Notes under the pieces: generated by a model
Databases searched by the model: none
Told to the model about the DNA's origin: nothing
The model's input: only the letters and a program-made list of their open reading frames with translations
Translations under genes and position numbers: made by a program
Part shown: positions 1 to 8,827 of the stretch, one piece after another
Layout of the letters: every line of letters begins with the position of its first letter
Numbering within the stretch: the stretch's first letter is position 1
From: Pyrrhosoma nymphula
Lineage: Eukaryota > Arthropoda > Insecta > Odonata > Coenagrionidae
DNA length: 64,000 nucleotides
Assembly: GCA_963573305.1 (NCBI GenBank)
Contig: OY754331.1
Location: forward strand, 7,102,868 to 7,166,867
Direction of reading: 5' to 3'

Positions 1-162
1 CTAGTCTTCACCTTTCTTTGACCTTAGTTCTTGTTTTATAATAGTTATAAGTGATGCGTGGGAATTAAGGAATTTTATTACATCTCGATTTGGCAGTCAG
101 TGTATCTCTGGAGGAAGAAAAAGACAGCTTTTAGAAAAAGACCTCTGAATTTTATTAAAACT

Positions 163-197
163 CGACCCGGGTTTCGACGTGGGTTCACATCATCGTC
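163..197 (-). ncRNA. Degenerate hammerhead-like motif at a PLE 3' end
   Basis: On the minus strand the sequence reads GACGAUGAUG, a weak helix, then GAAACCCGGGUCG. The GAAA, the short self-complementary stem III (ACC/GGU) and the terminal C match the other hammerhead-like sites in this window. Stem II is poor (GUG/CAC only) and the first core base is not C, so self-cleavage is doubtful. It follows a C-rich 3' UTR, and TATATAAGG lies about 32 nt upstream of CAGACGAUGAUG. Penelope-like elements are known to carry minimal hammerheads in their terminal repeats. Confidence 0.5.
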
Positions 198-204
198 TGA
201 CAAA

Positions 205-395
205 AGGTAAGAGGAGTGCAAGCCTTATATACATGACATTGCCAGGTGAGGGGGAGAGGGGGAGGAACACGGGAGGGGGGGGAGGAGGGCGGGGGGCTGA
301 ACGCGAGAGACGGGACTAAGAGGACAAAGGGGGAGGGAGAGCTTTGAGTCGTCGTCATCGTGGAGCTTTGAGAATGGGGAAAGAGGCCGGGAACA
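205..395 (-). other. C-rich PLE 3' UTR with TATA-like box
   Basis: Between the stop codon of the GIY-YIG reading frame and the hammerhead-like motif lies a strongly C/T-rich stretch on the minus strand, followed by TATATAAGG. The same order (C-rich tract, TATATA, about 32 nt, ribozyme core) occurs at 1441-1542 and 47,780-47,874. The ORF that can be drawn through it is low-complexity and is taken as spurious. Confidence 0.45.
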
Positions 396-883
396 TCATT
401 CATTTACAAGGAATTTATCACAGTCAAGTTGTTTTTTAAAAATCTCCAGCTGTTCTAAAGCATTCAGCTTTCGTTTGGCATCGGTAAAACGGAGAGGTAT
501 CATAGTATAATCACTTTTATATCCGTGGGCTGAAAGATGTCTGGCGAAATTACTTCGTTAAAATTGAAATTTTTAAAATCCCTTGTGTGTTCCATTTGTC
601 TGGTTTTAAAATTTTTGCACGTCTGTCCAACATACCGTCCACCGCAATCACTGCATTCCATCCATAGTATTAGTAAAATTTGTATTTTTCTTCCTTTAGT
701 GATGGAATACCACCAAGTGAACCTTGAAAAAGTGATTGCTCAGTGTATCTCTCTTATTTTGCCGCACATGTGATTTCTAAAGGTATGCTGTGGGTTAAAA
801 ATAATATCCTTCGTGCCACCTTGAAACTGGCGTGGTCTGAATTTTCTCAACCTAGTCCTTCCATCAGCTGTGCTTACACCCAT
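396..883 (-). pseudogene. Penelope-like element C-terminus (GIY-YIG endonuclease), broken
   Basis: Minus-strand fragment of the C-terminal part of a Penelope-like reverse transcriptase. Visible pieces are a stretch starting MGVSTADGRTRLRKF (from 883), then after a stop and frame change a segment with MECSDCGGRYVGQTCKNF followed by RQMEHTRDF. This is the CxxC...YVGQT...R...EH signature of PLE GIY-YIG nucleases. A further frame change leads to KLNALEQLEIFKKQL and a stop at 396-398. In this family the GIY-YIG domain nicks target DNA for target-primed reverse transcription. At least two frameshifts and one stop make the copy dead. The upstream junction with a LINE fragment is near 1000-1020 but cannot be fixed precisely. 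Confidence 0.7.
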
Positions 884-1004
884 CTTTCCCTCGTATCAGT
901 TTTTGACGAAGCGTGAGGATTATCTTTGAGTTTTGTTTGTTTCGTGGATTAAATATTTCTATTTTTGGCCCAAAAAGCATGTGTCGTCTTCAAGGTGTAG
1001 CCTT

Positions 1005-1344
1005 CTGGGAGTGAAATGACAGCTCTATCACTTTTTCATCCGATGAGCTTCCTGCTATTCGCTTGATTAATGCCAAACCTTTGAATGCGGTGTCCGCTAT
1101 GTTCCGATGGTACTTGTACCACGATTGGTCTGCGGAGATTTTGATTCCAAGCCATTTGACATCGTGTAACTTATTTGGACTCCCCCTTGTTTATAGATTA
1201 TTAGTGGTTATTCTTTTCCATCCTAATAAGTTTACAGTTAATTTGGATCATCGAGAATAAACTCGGGGCCTCAGTCAAGACTCGAAGATACCTCGATGAT
1301 AAGAGACTTGCTGTTAAGATCCACGATGAGCCCCAAAGTACGAC
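1005..1344 (-). pseudogene. LINE reverse transcriptase, C-terminal piece (part 2 of a split element)
   Basis: The minus strand encodes KLHDVKWLGIKISADQSW, then HRNIADTAFKGLALIKRIAG and DEKVIELSF. This matches the region after the catalytic palm in Jockey/CR1-type LINEs (the 'VKxLGIxI...LxW...H' block and following helices). Upstream, a VNL...ITTNNL segment is the usual 'LN..K...M' region. There are stops and frame changes. The missing front part, with the SGVPQGS motif, lies on the same strand at 5476-5830; the two are separated by a foldback element that itself contains a piggyBac element. I infer one LINE split by two successive insertions. Confidence 0.65.
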
Positions 1345-1508
1345 CATTTCAAATAAAACAATATTGGTAAATTCCCACACAGTATTTTTTTATAAAAACA
1401 CAGTTAAAATGCACCGCCGACCAAGGTTTCGTCACTTGATTACCCCCCGACCCACCCCCTCGCCACCAGCCCAATGTATATATGGTGGAGTTTCTGAGAA
1501 AGTTGTAT

Positions 1509-1542
1509 CTTGATAATGGCATTACGTGCCGAAACCTTGGCC
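1509..1542 (+). ncRNA. Hammerhead-like motif (plus arm of foldback)
   Basis: CUUGAUAAU, stem II GGCA/UGCC with loop UUACG, GAAA, then CCUUGGCC. TATATATGG starts 33 nt upstream of the core. The core is UUGAUAA instead of CUGAUGA and the 3' end is GGCC instead of GGUC, so it is probably inactive. The opposing minus-strand copy at 1413-1435 keeps GAAACCUUGGUC but has lost the core and half of stem II. Confidence 0.45.
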
Positions 1543-1572
1543 GGTGGTGTATTTTAACACCTTCAGTGCGGC

Positions 1573-1634
1573 ATGACGTGATATCACGTCATGGTGTACT
1601 ATCCCCTGGGGCTGATGACGTGATATCACGTCAT
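1573..1634. repeat. Two 20-bp palindromes near the piggyBac left end
   Basis: ATGACGTGATATCACGTCAT occurs at 1573-1592 and 1615-1634, spaced 42 bp start to start. Each is a perfect palindrome built from two TGACGTGA half-sites, close to bZIP/CRE-type words. A third copy is at 5240-5259. Subterminal repeats of this kind are often transposase-binding sites; a host-factor site is the alternative. Confidence 0.85.
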
Positions 1635-2838
1635 GGTTACCCTGAGGGTTACAGCTTTCACCCAGGGCTCGGTTCAGATTTTTTACGACCTTGAACACCC
1701 CTACGTCGCTCAGTTGAGTTCTAGCAGCCCAGAAGTGAAGACCGTTTCGAGCTGCCTGTCCTGGATACATCGGGAGAAAAGTTTTTCTTTTGCCTTGAGG
1801 TAAGCCGATTTCCATTCATTTTCCTAGCACTCTTATGTGCGAGTTTGTTTTACGTTTATGTATTTGTTGCCATACATGCCTGGCGATGGGAAATGTACTT
1901 GAATGTAATGTTACATTTCTTATATTTATCTACTGAAGCTCGATTAATTGTTTTCTTATTAATATAATGGCCATTTTTGCCAATCCATGTTGAGCATATA
2001 ATTATTTATTTGCATTTATTTCCTTCCGATAGGTCGTATATTTATTATTTTATTGTCTCATGATATTGCGCCATTTTCATCCAATGAATATGTAAACTAT
2101 TGCTTTCATTTAAATTTTCTTCTTAGTTTTAGTCTGACATTTGAATAATTTAATTATTTATAACATTTCTCTAATTTTTTTTCTCGTCGTGTTTTTTTCA
2201 GTTCATCTCCTCAGCGGTAAGCTGCAAGTGAAGCGGCAATAATACGTAGTTCTGCGGTGTGAGTGTGGAAAGTTAATCAAACAAAAACGAGAGTAAATTA
2301 TCAACAATTTAAATTATTTTTAATTATACGTTTATTGTTAATATTTATGTATATATAAATAGGTATGATTATTTTCCGATACAATCATTGGATATTTTTT
2401 CATGGCCTGCTGAGAAAGTGATTCTTAATTTTTCTCAAGCATTTGTTGTTCCGATATATGTATAATTAATTGTTTAAAAGCACTCATAAGTCTTCAATTA
2501 CCCGTTATACATATTTAGTTCATTCAGATGCTATTCATTTAGTTGAGCGTAATAATGATTGCCTGCAGCATTTCCTCTTTTGTCTATATAACCCTGAGTG
2601 ATTATTTTGGCCCATTATTTGTCAAAATGCATATTTAACCAATTTGATACAAAGACAATATTTTTAACTACAGGTGGTGCGTGAACGAGTAAAAAGACGA
2701 ATCTCTTTGGTTGAGGCGGAGGCGACGCCGTCTTAGGGATAAATTCCTCTTGCCTCAACCTCGACGACAGACCAGCAGCCTACGTCTGCGCAGGATTCGC
2801 AGCCGCCAACGTCAAGGCAGGACGCTCCTACCAGGACT

Positions 2839-3920
2839 ATGACTCTACCTTCCGAGATCTACGCCTTCTCCAGGCGAATATATACAGACGAAGAGCTACG
2901 GGAGCTCCTAGAGGAGAGCTGGGATTCGGATATTTTGGAAGACTCCGAGTGGGGGATTAGCGAGGAGGAGAGTGGGGAGGAGGACGAACCTCCGTATTGC
3001 GGCGATTCTGTATTTATATGAAATCCAAGAAGCATAAGTACGGAAGCAAACTATATATGCTGACGGAGCCTTCCGGATTTGTTCTGCGATTTCTTGTGTA
3101 TATGGGGGCAGGCGACTCTGAACTTGGAGGGCGTGGACATGTTGATCGCGTTGTTCATAAATTAATGAATGACCATTTTGACAAGGGCCATTCATTGTTT
3201 ATGGATAATTATTACACCAGCGTCAATTTGATCCACGAACTGCTTGAGAGGAGAACGTATTGTACAGGAACTCTTAGGGCAAATCGGAAAGGCATCCTCT
3301 CCGAAGTGGCAAAGGCTAAATTGAGACGAGGTGAAGTTATGGATGCCTTTACTAACTATGGTATCTGTGTTCTAAAGTGGAAGGACAAAAGGGACGTTCT
3401 GATGATCAGCTCCGAATTCGAGAGTCGCATGGTTGACGTGCAAACCCGAAGAGGAGACAGGCTCGTTCCTAAACCTGAGGCCGTTGTGAAGTACAACGAG
3501 TCGATGGGCGGAATATACCACTTTGATCAGATGATGGTATATTATCCTATTGAAAGGAAAACCCTTCAATGGTACAAAAAGTTGGGCATCCATATCTTTC
3601 ACGTCATCCTTGTCAACAGCTATTTCCTCTACCGTAGGCCTCCCGAAAACATTTCCTTATATAAATTCCGGCTCTCTGTTATTAAATCCCTCATTCTACC
3701 TTCATACCTTCCTGACTCAATATCCCTTGTACCCTCAAAATCTTTATCCCACTTCCCTGAACTCATCCTCGTAGAATATGGCAGAAAGAAGACATATCGA
3801 CGCTGCAGGCATTGTTACACCGTCGGGCGCAGGAAAGAGACAGCATATTTATGTCCTGATTGTGAGGGTTCTCCAGCACTTTGTCCCGAGTGCTTTGCTC
3901 CCTATCATAAAACATTGTAA
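2839..3920 (+). pseudogene. piggyBac-type transposase, frameshifted, lacking the first catalytic domain
   Basis: Starts with an acidic N-terminal segment (2839-2990: EESGEEDEPP) typical of piggyBac transposases. It then jumps, in another frame (from 2997), to SKKHKYGSKLYMLTEPSGF, which in full-length proteins lies about 200-250 residues further on. Present are MDNYYTSVNL with the second catalytic Asp, YNESMGGIYHFDQMM near the third Asp, and a C-terminal Cys-rich domain (CRHC, CPDC, CPECF, YH) resembling the RING/PHD-like DNA-binding domain. The block holding the first catalytic Asp is absent, so the protein cannot be active. The 307-codon downstream frame is otherwise intact, which suggests modest age. 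Confidence 0.88.
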
Positions 3921-5239
3921 ATAGTATTTTTTTAATTTGTACTTGTAAAAATGCATATCTAAATGTTAAAAAAATATTTTTGTAGTAATTTTTTGTGTAT
4001 AGATGTGTCATTCTACTGATAAATATTTTATTGTTTAAATATAATATATTTTTATGGCAAGTATTTCTGTTTTCATGACTCAGTTATTATGATTATGACT
4101 TTCCCTCGTATGAGTAGTAAAAAAAACTTGAACTATCATTCTTGCTTTTAGTGAGTGGGTTTGTACATAATATGGAATAAAGACGCTGCAAAGCTCTTCC
4201 AATTAATATGTATTATTGAATTTTCAACTCTAACTGAAACGAATTTGGCACTAAAATTCAAAACGTTCCTACTACCAGTAAAAAATTAAACTTGAGCATT
4301 TGGCAGAATATTCTTCTCACGATCTGCAATAAGTGGCCTGAATGAACCCTGTCAAGCTAACTAAAATATTTTTTCGGCTTCAGTTCGGAAGCGAGAAATG
4401 ACAACAATTGGGGCTGATTTTTTCCTTCTTTCTGCATCCATTTCTACCCTGGCAGCAGATTCACCACGGTCACCACCCCAAAGCCTAGAAAAGGACACGT
4501 GTCGGCAAAATCTTTCCTTACCTCACACCATGTTCATGACATACCGAAGGCACTTCCTAGAAATCTGTCCTCACAGTACATACAAACGTACCGACTAAAT
4601 CTTGCCACTTTCAGCGTGCTATTATACTTCCTCACCCTCTTACCTCTTCTCGGTCCCCCCTCCAACCTTAGCGGAGCCGGACTGAGTGGTGCCACACAAA
4701 GGGACACCCTAGTCCACCATCATAAATACACAAAGAGAAATCTTGAGTCGGGGAATACCGCCCAACACATGCAGCTGCAGCAAAATCGCCGATGCTATGT
4801 GGAACCGTTAATTGTTTTGTTTCTAACGCTTACGGGTGGTCGTCGTAGAGGAAAAGTTTCGGACGGAGCGGAAAATATGAAAGGAGTAAAAAACTCAACG
4901 ATCAAAATTGTGGGTTGAGAAGGAAGAGAACAAATATTATTCAATATTCTAGGACAGCACCCTTATACTCGAACGCAGCAGCGAGAGGAAAATTTCAAGG
5001 AATTATTATCCTATTCAAACAGTTGTCCGCGTGGACTTGTTTCATTTCTAATCATTATTACTTCAATTAAAACTCTGAGTATTCAATAAATGTAAGCTGC
5101 TACCATTAGTAACAAAATACATGCATTTTGCATATATTTTGTCGCTACTGCATGTAAGAAACGATGTGAAAGAAAAATGGGAGATGATAAAAAAGTCGTG
5201 TGTATGCAACCCGCATCACGTGTCTATCCCTGGTCACTG
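3921..5239. other. piggyBac 3' non-coding interior
   Basis: About 1.3 kb between the transposase stop and the right-end palindrome. Short ORFs at 4398-4598 and 4499-4918 show no recognisable motif and use unrelated frames; I regard them as chance. The stretch could include filler from another element but no ends are visible. Confidence 0.5.
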
Positions 5240-5259
5240 ATGACGTGATATCACGTCAT
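5240..5259. repeat. 20-bp palindrome near the piggyBac right end
   Basis: Third copy of ATGACGTGATATCACGTCAT. Its left neighbour (CTATCCCTGG...CTG) resembles the bases left of the second left-end copy (CTATCCCCTGG..CTG). So the flanking context is repeated in direct orientation although the core is symmetric. Confidence 0.85.
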
Positions 5260-5475
5260 AAATAAAAATTCGAATAACAAAAAAATTAGAGCGCTCAAAA
5301 TTTTTTAATTATTTTTCCTGACTTATTTGGCATCCATACTTACGTTTTACGTAAAAAAAAGAAAGCCGCCACGGGGTAAAATTATGTCATGTATATGGGC
5401 AGCGTTCAAAGGGTTAACTGTGTTTTTATTTTATACTGTGTGGGAATTTACCAATATTGTTTTATTTGAAATGGA

Positions 5476-5830
5476 CAAAGTATTTCCACAAATTTAAGCC
5501 TGATACGCTTTTATACATGCCCAAAGTACGAGTTTTGATGTAATATGACCAAATATTTAAACGGCAAATTTAATTTTTCTACTTATTATAAGGTTAATAT
5601 TATTTATATAAATAAGAAGTAACATGGGGCCGATCTCGCTTCCTTGTGGGACGCCGGATATAACACATAACACGTTGGAACTAATGCCGTCGACCACTAC
5701 TTTTTTTTGCGATCAGTTAGTAAGTCACGCATCTTATTCACTATATTTCCATGAGTATACATAAGTATCAGTTTGTTGTGAGGTAACTTGTAGAATGAGT
5801 TTTAGACATCCAAGAAAACGCGTGAACTTA
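5476..5830 (-). pseudogene. LINE reverse transcriptase palm fragment (part 1 of a split element)
   Basis: Minus strand, reading from 5830: a relic of the F.DV.x.FY.LPHNKLI block, HGNIVNKMRDLLTDRKKK, then VVVDGISSN, ISGVPQGSEIGP and LLLIYINNIN. This is the standard LINE order leading to the SGVPQGSxLGP motif of the palm. It decays before the YADD motif. It continues, after removal of the foldback, into the C-terminal piece at 1005-1344. Sequence from about 5830 to 6060 on the same strand is probably more of the same element but shows no clear motif. Confidence 0.7.
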
Positions 5831-6097
5831 ATTTTTTGTTTCACCGACATCAAGGCAATGTAGAGGAAGTGTGCATACTCTGTTTCGGATCATCTACTTT
5901 TCCAAAATATTTGTTGAGTATATTATAAGAAGTTTCTACTACCCATAAGGCTCAAAATTGTTACTAAAATTATGTACTCGAGGATCATGGATGAGAGATT
6001 TTATGCGATTCTAGCCGGTAAATTCTTTGATCATATTTGTACCCTTTATTAAGGCGAAATGTGATTGCGCCGAAAACGGTTTTACTCCTTGTAGATT

Positions 6098-6148
6098 GGG
6101 GAATTCCTCCGTTGTCTCAGGCGTGACTTGGTGGAATTTGCTTTACAT
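6098..6148 (-). other. Start of a PLE-associated ORF (conserved ATG block)
   Basis: On the minus strand an ATG at 6148 is followed by a stop and then SKFHQVTPETTE. The same peptide start occurs at 47,925 (plus: MLSKFHKVTPETTG) and 61,850 (minus: MKKFHKVMPQT). In all three cases it sits 50-53 nt after the predicted hammerhead cleavage point. Similarity ends after about 12 codons. It is best read as the truncated beginning of a conserved element ORF. Confidence 0.5.
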
Positions 6149-6201
6149 TGTAAATGCATAGTATAACTTAGTTATTCCACATATATTTATTAACACAATA
6201 C

Positions 6202-6235
6202 GAACTAGGTTTCGACGAAGCTCGTCAGCATCACC
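6202..6235 (-). ncRNA. Hammerhead-like motif, left arm
   Basis: Minus strand: GGUGAUGCU, stem II GACGA/UCGUC with loop GCU (five pairs), GAAA, CCUAGUUC. Stem II is perfect. The core differs from CUGAUGA (GUGAUGC), and GUUC replaces GGUC, so cleavage is unlikely without compensation. An ATG of the shared ORF start lies 53 nt after the predicted cut. Confidence 0.5.
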
Positions 6236-6260
6236 TGATCATCCTGCTCGCCATCATCAG

Positions 6261-6293
6261 GTGATGATGACGATCTTCGTCGAAACCTAGGTC
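6261..6293 (+). ncRNA. Hammerhead-like motif, right arm
   Basis: Plus strand: GUGAUGAU, stem II GACGA/UCGUC with loop UCU, GAAA, stem III ACC-UA-GGU, then C as the predicted cleavage nucleotide. Only the first core base (G for C) departs from CUGAUGA, apart from the extra U found in every copy of this family. Confidence 0.55.
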
Positions 6294-6685
6294 ATATTGT
6301 GTTAATAATAATAATAATTAATATATTTATTGCTCCATCAAGTTTTGTACACAATATATAACAATAAACACAGACTGGAGCTTTTGGTGGTCCCTAAGGC
6401 ATTTGTCTGTTGGTGGAGTCACCTTCAAAATATTATAGTAATACAAGCACAATTTTTTTTTACGAAAACAAAATGTCTCCAGTTGGAAAGAGAAGCTCTT
6501 TATAACAGAAAAATAATTTTCATAAAAAGGAATAGAAGTAAATACACAAAAGTACGAAACAGGATATTGATTGCGAACAATCTCTAAAATAGTTCCCTAA
6601 TCATATTTCCACTAGTAAATAGCCAGAGTTTCACCTGCTTTTGGAAAGTTTTTAAGATAATAAATCTATGTGGAATAACTAAGTT

Positions 6686-7199
6686 TAACTTTTCATTTAC
6701 GTTGAGGAAATCCTCTTAAACTAGCAAAAAAATTTTACTACCTGGCTTGCCTTTTCCTAGTTTATAAATTAAAAAAACCTTAATTAAGATGAAGAAATGT
6801 TTTAAATTGACTTTATTTGTAGTTTTTCACCAAAAATGAAATAGAGTGACTTGGGAAATTTTCGAGTCTTTTGATACTTTTTGATACTTTTGATGCCTTT
6901 TAATATCATTCGATAAATAAGATTTCTTGAATCAGTGAAGTATTTAGGCTTAGCTCTTTTAGCACGCGTGTACGTATCTTCTCTGGACCTCTAGGGATAC
7001 TTACTTTCAATAGACTTTGATTGTTTATTCACGATTGATATTAGGTGGATGTAGAAGTTCTTAGCGTTTTGTTTGTCATCATATAACACTGCGTCGCTAG
7101 AACAATTTACCACTTTTCATCAGTCCTTCCGTTCTTTAGAGTATTGTGTTTCTATATGAGCATTGAATGTTGCAGATTCGAGGACTTGCCGGTGGTGCT
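6686..7199. other. No gene seen (AT-rich)
   Basis: AT-rich sequence with no coding motif, transposon terminus or RNA fold recognised on either strand. Confidence 0.5.
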
Positions 7200-7500
7200 A
7201 TTTGTGAGCTAAAGAAGATGGACCGTCAAGTGGAAAAAAACGAGCGCTTCCGACATATTCTTCTTTTTGTTTTCAATGGAGGAGCAAAGGTAGTGGAGGT
7301 GGCTCGAGACATTAGTGCCGACTACAGGGATGATGCCATTGAAGAAAGCACGGAAAGAACGTTGATTTCAATGAGGGCCACTTTGACGTGAGTGTTTCGA
7401 CATGTGTTGGAAGACACCATCGACCACTTTGATGAAGGCCTTCTGAACTCTTTAATTCACGAAGATCCACGAAGAAGTCATTTCGAGAATTAGCAGATCC
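7200..7500 (+). pseudogene. mariner transposase N-terminal fragment
   Basis: Reads MDRQVEKNERFRHILLF, FNGGAKVVEVARDI and DAIEESTERT. After a stop and frame change come DHFDEGLLNSLIHEDPRR and a possible ELAD. This matches the first helix-turn-helix region and linker of Tc1/mariner transposases (FRHILL...NRGAKAAEAARNI...D...L..L...DPR..TRELA). All catalytic residues are missing and no terminal repeats are seen, so this is a truncated scrap. It is not close to the mariner at 31,865-33,155, whose N-terminus reads differently. Confidence 0.7.
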
Positions 7501-8827
7501 GCCGCCGTGGTCACTACGGCGCCCATGTCGATCCAGCGTGACGCTGCGCCGCTTACGGCGTGAAGTGTGCACTACGCTGAAATTATTATCGTCATCTCTC
7601 ATCATCCTGATTCACTTGGACTGTGATTTTACGTTTATTGAAAGCAGTCTGCTTGCTACACCGTATTTTCATCTAGACTCACGAGATGATTTGTCTTACT
7701 GTAGTTTGTTCTGAGGTTTTTGTTTTTACCCACTGACGGAGATGCCGAGGTAGTGCACTCCACCATACACTTAAACTAAAGTATTAATTTTGCTATTATA
7801 TATGTCACAGCAATCGTGATGAAGAGCTCCATCAGGAAGTATTCTTGTCATGGCATTGCTAAAGTGTGAAATTAAGGCATTCATTAATGTTTTTATTAAA
7901 CTCTCGCTCCTTTATTTGACAATATTCCCATTTCCTCCTTTCATGAATGACCACATTGTCGGCTAAGAGACTTTCCTATTTGCTTCGTAATGGCTTTCCT
8001 CTTCTCCTCAGCCTAGATTATCCTCGACATTTCTTAATGACTGATTATTAAACTATGACAACATGAGTAGTTGTTAAATGCTTGATGGTGAAAATTGTGG
8101 AATTTATTAATTAAGGCTTCATCACAAAAGATCTCACCTAATTTCACCGTAATCATGCTGAAAATCGTCTGACGCGATAGAGAATGAATCTGTTGTCTAG
8201 TTTGGTTCTTGCATCTCTATCAAATTGCATAGACTAAGCGCATTTCTCAAGTTTATTTTGCCCACTGCTGGGAGCGCGGCCAGCCGGGAATTTCGTTTCA
8301 TTTCAAAGGAACTTCAAAGCGGACATAGAATGAACTAGTCAACGGGTGATATTTTTTCACTCCACTGGATAGATGGTTAATTTTTTCGAAAGAGTTTGCC
8401 TTATACACGCCATATATCGCTCTCTAAGTGTTACACAACATCACTCGAAACGCCAGAAAGTTATATTAAGGCTGAGATTTCCAGTTAAATAAGATTTATG
8501 TTTAAAGCAATTCTTCCACATTGGTATGCTGTGGGCATCTGTCATTAACATACGCTATGCTAAATCAATGTTGGCAAAAAAAGGTTTTTGGGGCACTCTT
8601 CCGCAGGTTTATGGAGATGCGGTTCTCTCTGTGTCGGCTCCAAACCTGATTCAGTAATTCATATATAATGAAAGTAATAAAGTGGTCTCTACAAAGACTT
8701 TTCTTATCCTGGAATTGAACGGTGGTTAAAATCGTGGGTGATTTAGCGAATACTAGTTAAGTATTTCAGTAAGGAACAGAAACATTAGAATCACAATTTT
8801 CCTTCCAAATTAGCTTTATTTTATACG
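7501..8827. other. No gene seen
   Basis: About 1.3 kb without recognisable coding motif, repeat boundary or RNA gene. A short GC-rich patch at 7498-7560 follows the mariner scrap. The rest is AT-rich with scattered stops in all frames. Confidence 0.5.

Larger units (their letters stand above)
1558..5413 (+). mobile_element. piggyBac-superfamily DNA transposon, internally deleted
   Basis: Bounded by TTAA target duplications at 1554-1557 and 5414-5417. The ends are CACCTTCAGTGCGG at the left and, read inward from the right, CCCTTTGAACGCTG, which resemble each other as diverged terminal inverted repeats. The element carries a piggyBac-type transposase (2839-3920) and three copies of a 20-bp palindrome near its ends. 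Comparison with the paralogous minus arm of the host foldback shows a clean insertion: the bases either side of one TTAA join without gain or loss. The transposase lacks a large internal block, so the copy could move only with help from another source. Confidence 0.85.
1345..5475. repeat. Foldback element with outward-facing hammerhead-like ends, split by piggyBac
   Basis: Sequence 1345-1440 read on the minus strand and sequence 1530-1557 plus 5418-5475 read on the plus strand are near-identical. Both run through GAAACCTTGG, then about 13 bases to TTTTAA, then CTGTG, ATACTGTGTGGGAATTTACC and TTGTTTTATTTGAAATGG. The plus arm is interrupted after TTAA by the piggyBac element 1558-5413, and the intact minus arm shows what the empty site looked like. 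The inner part holds a C-rich tract and TATATATGG (1477) ahead of the plus-strand ribozyme-like motif. Outside both ends the flanks are LINE sequence on the minus strand. Confidence 0.7.
6165..6685. repeat. 521-bp foldback element with two head-to-head hammerhead-like motifs
   Basis: A 27-bp outer inverted repeat (AACTTAGTTATTCCACATAT... at 6165-6191, matched in reverse at 6659-6685 with one difference) encloses an inner inverted repeat at 6193-6303, whose arms each contain GACGA/TCGTC, GAAACCTAG and TATTGTGTTAATA. The remaining interior (6310-6650) is AT-rich and includes a possible scrap of coding sequence (6330-6587) with no recognised motif. The outer arms extend only about 12 bases beyond the inner structure on the left but about 360 on the right. 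Confidence 0.7.
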
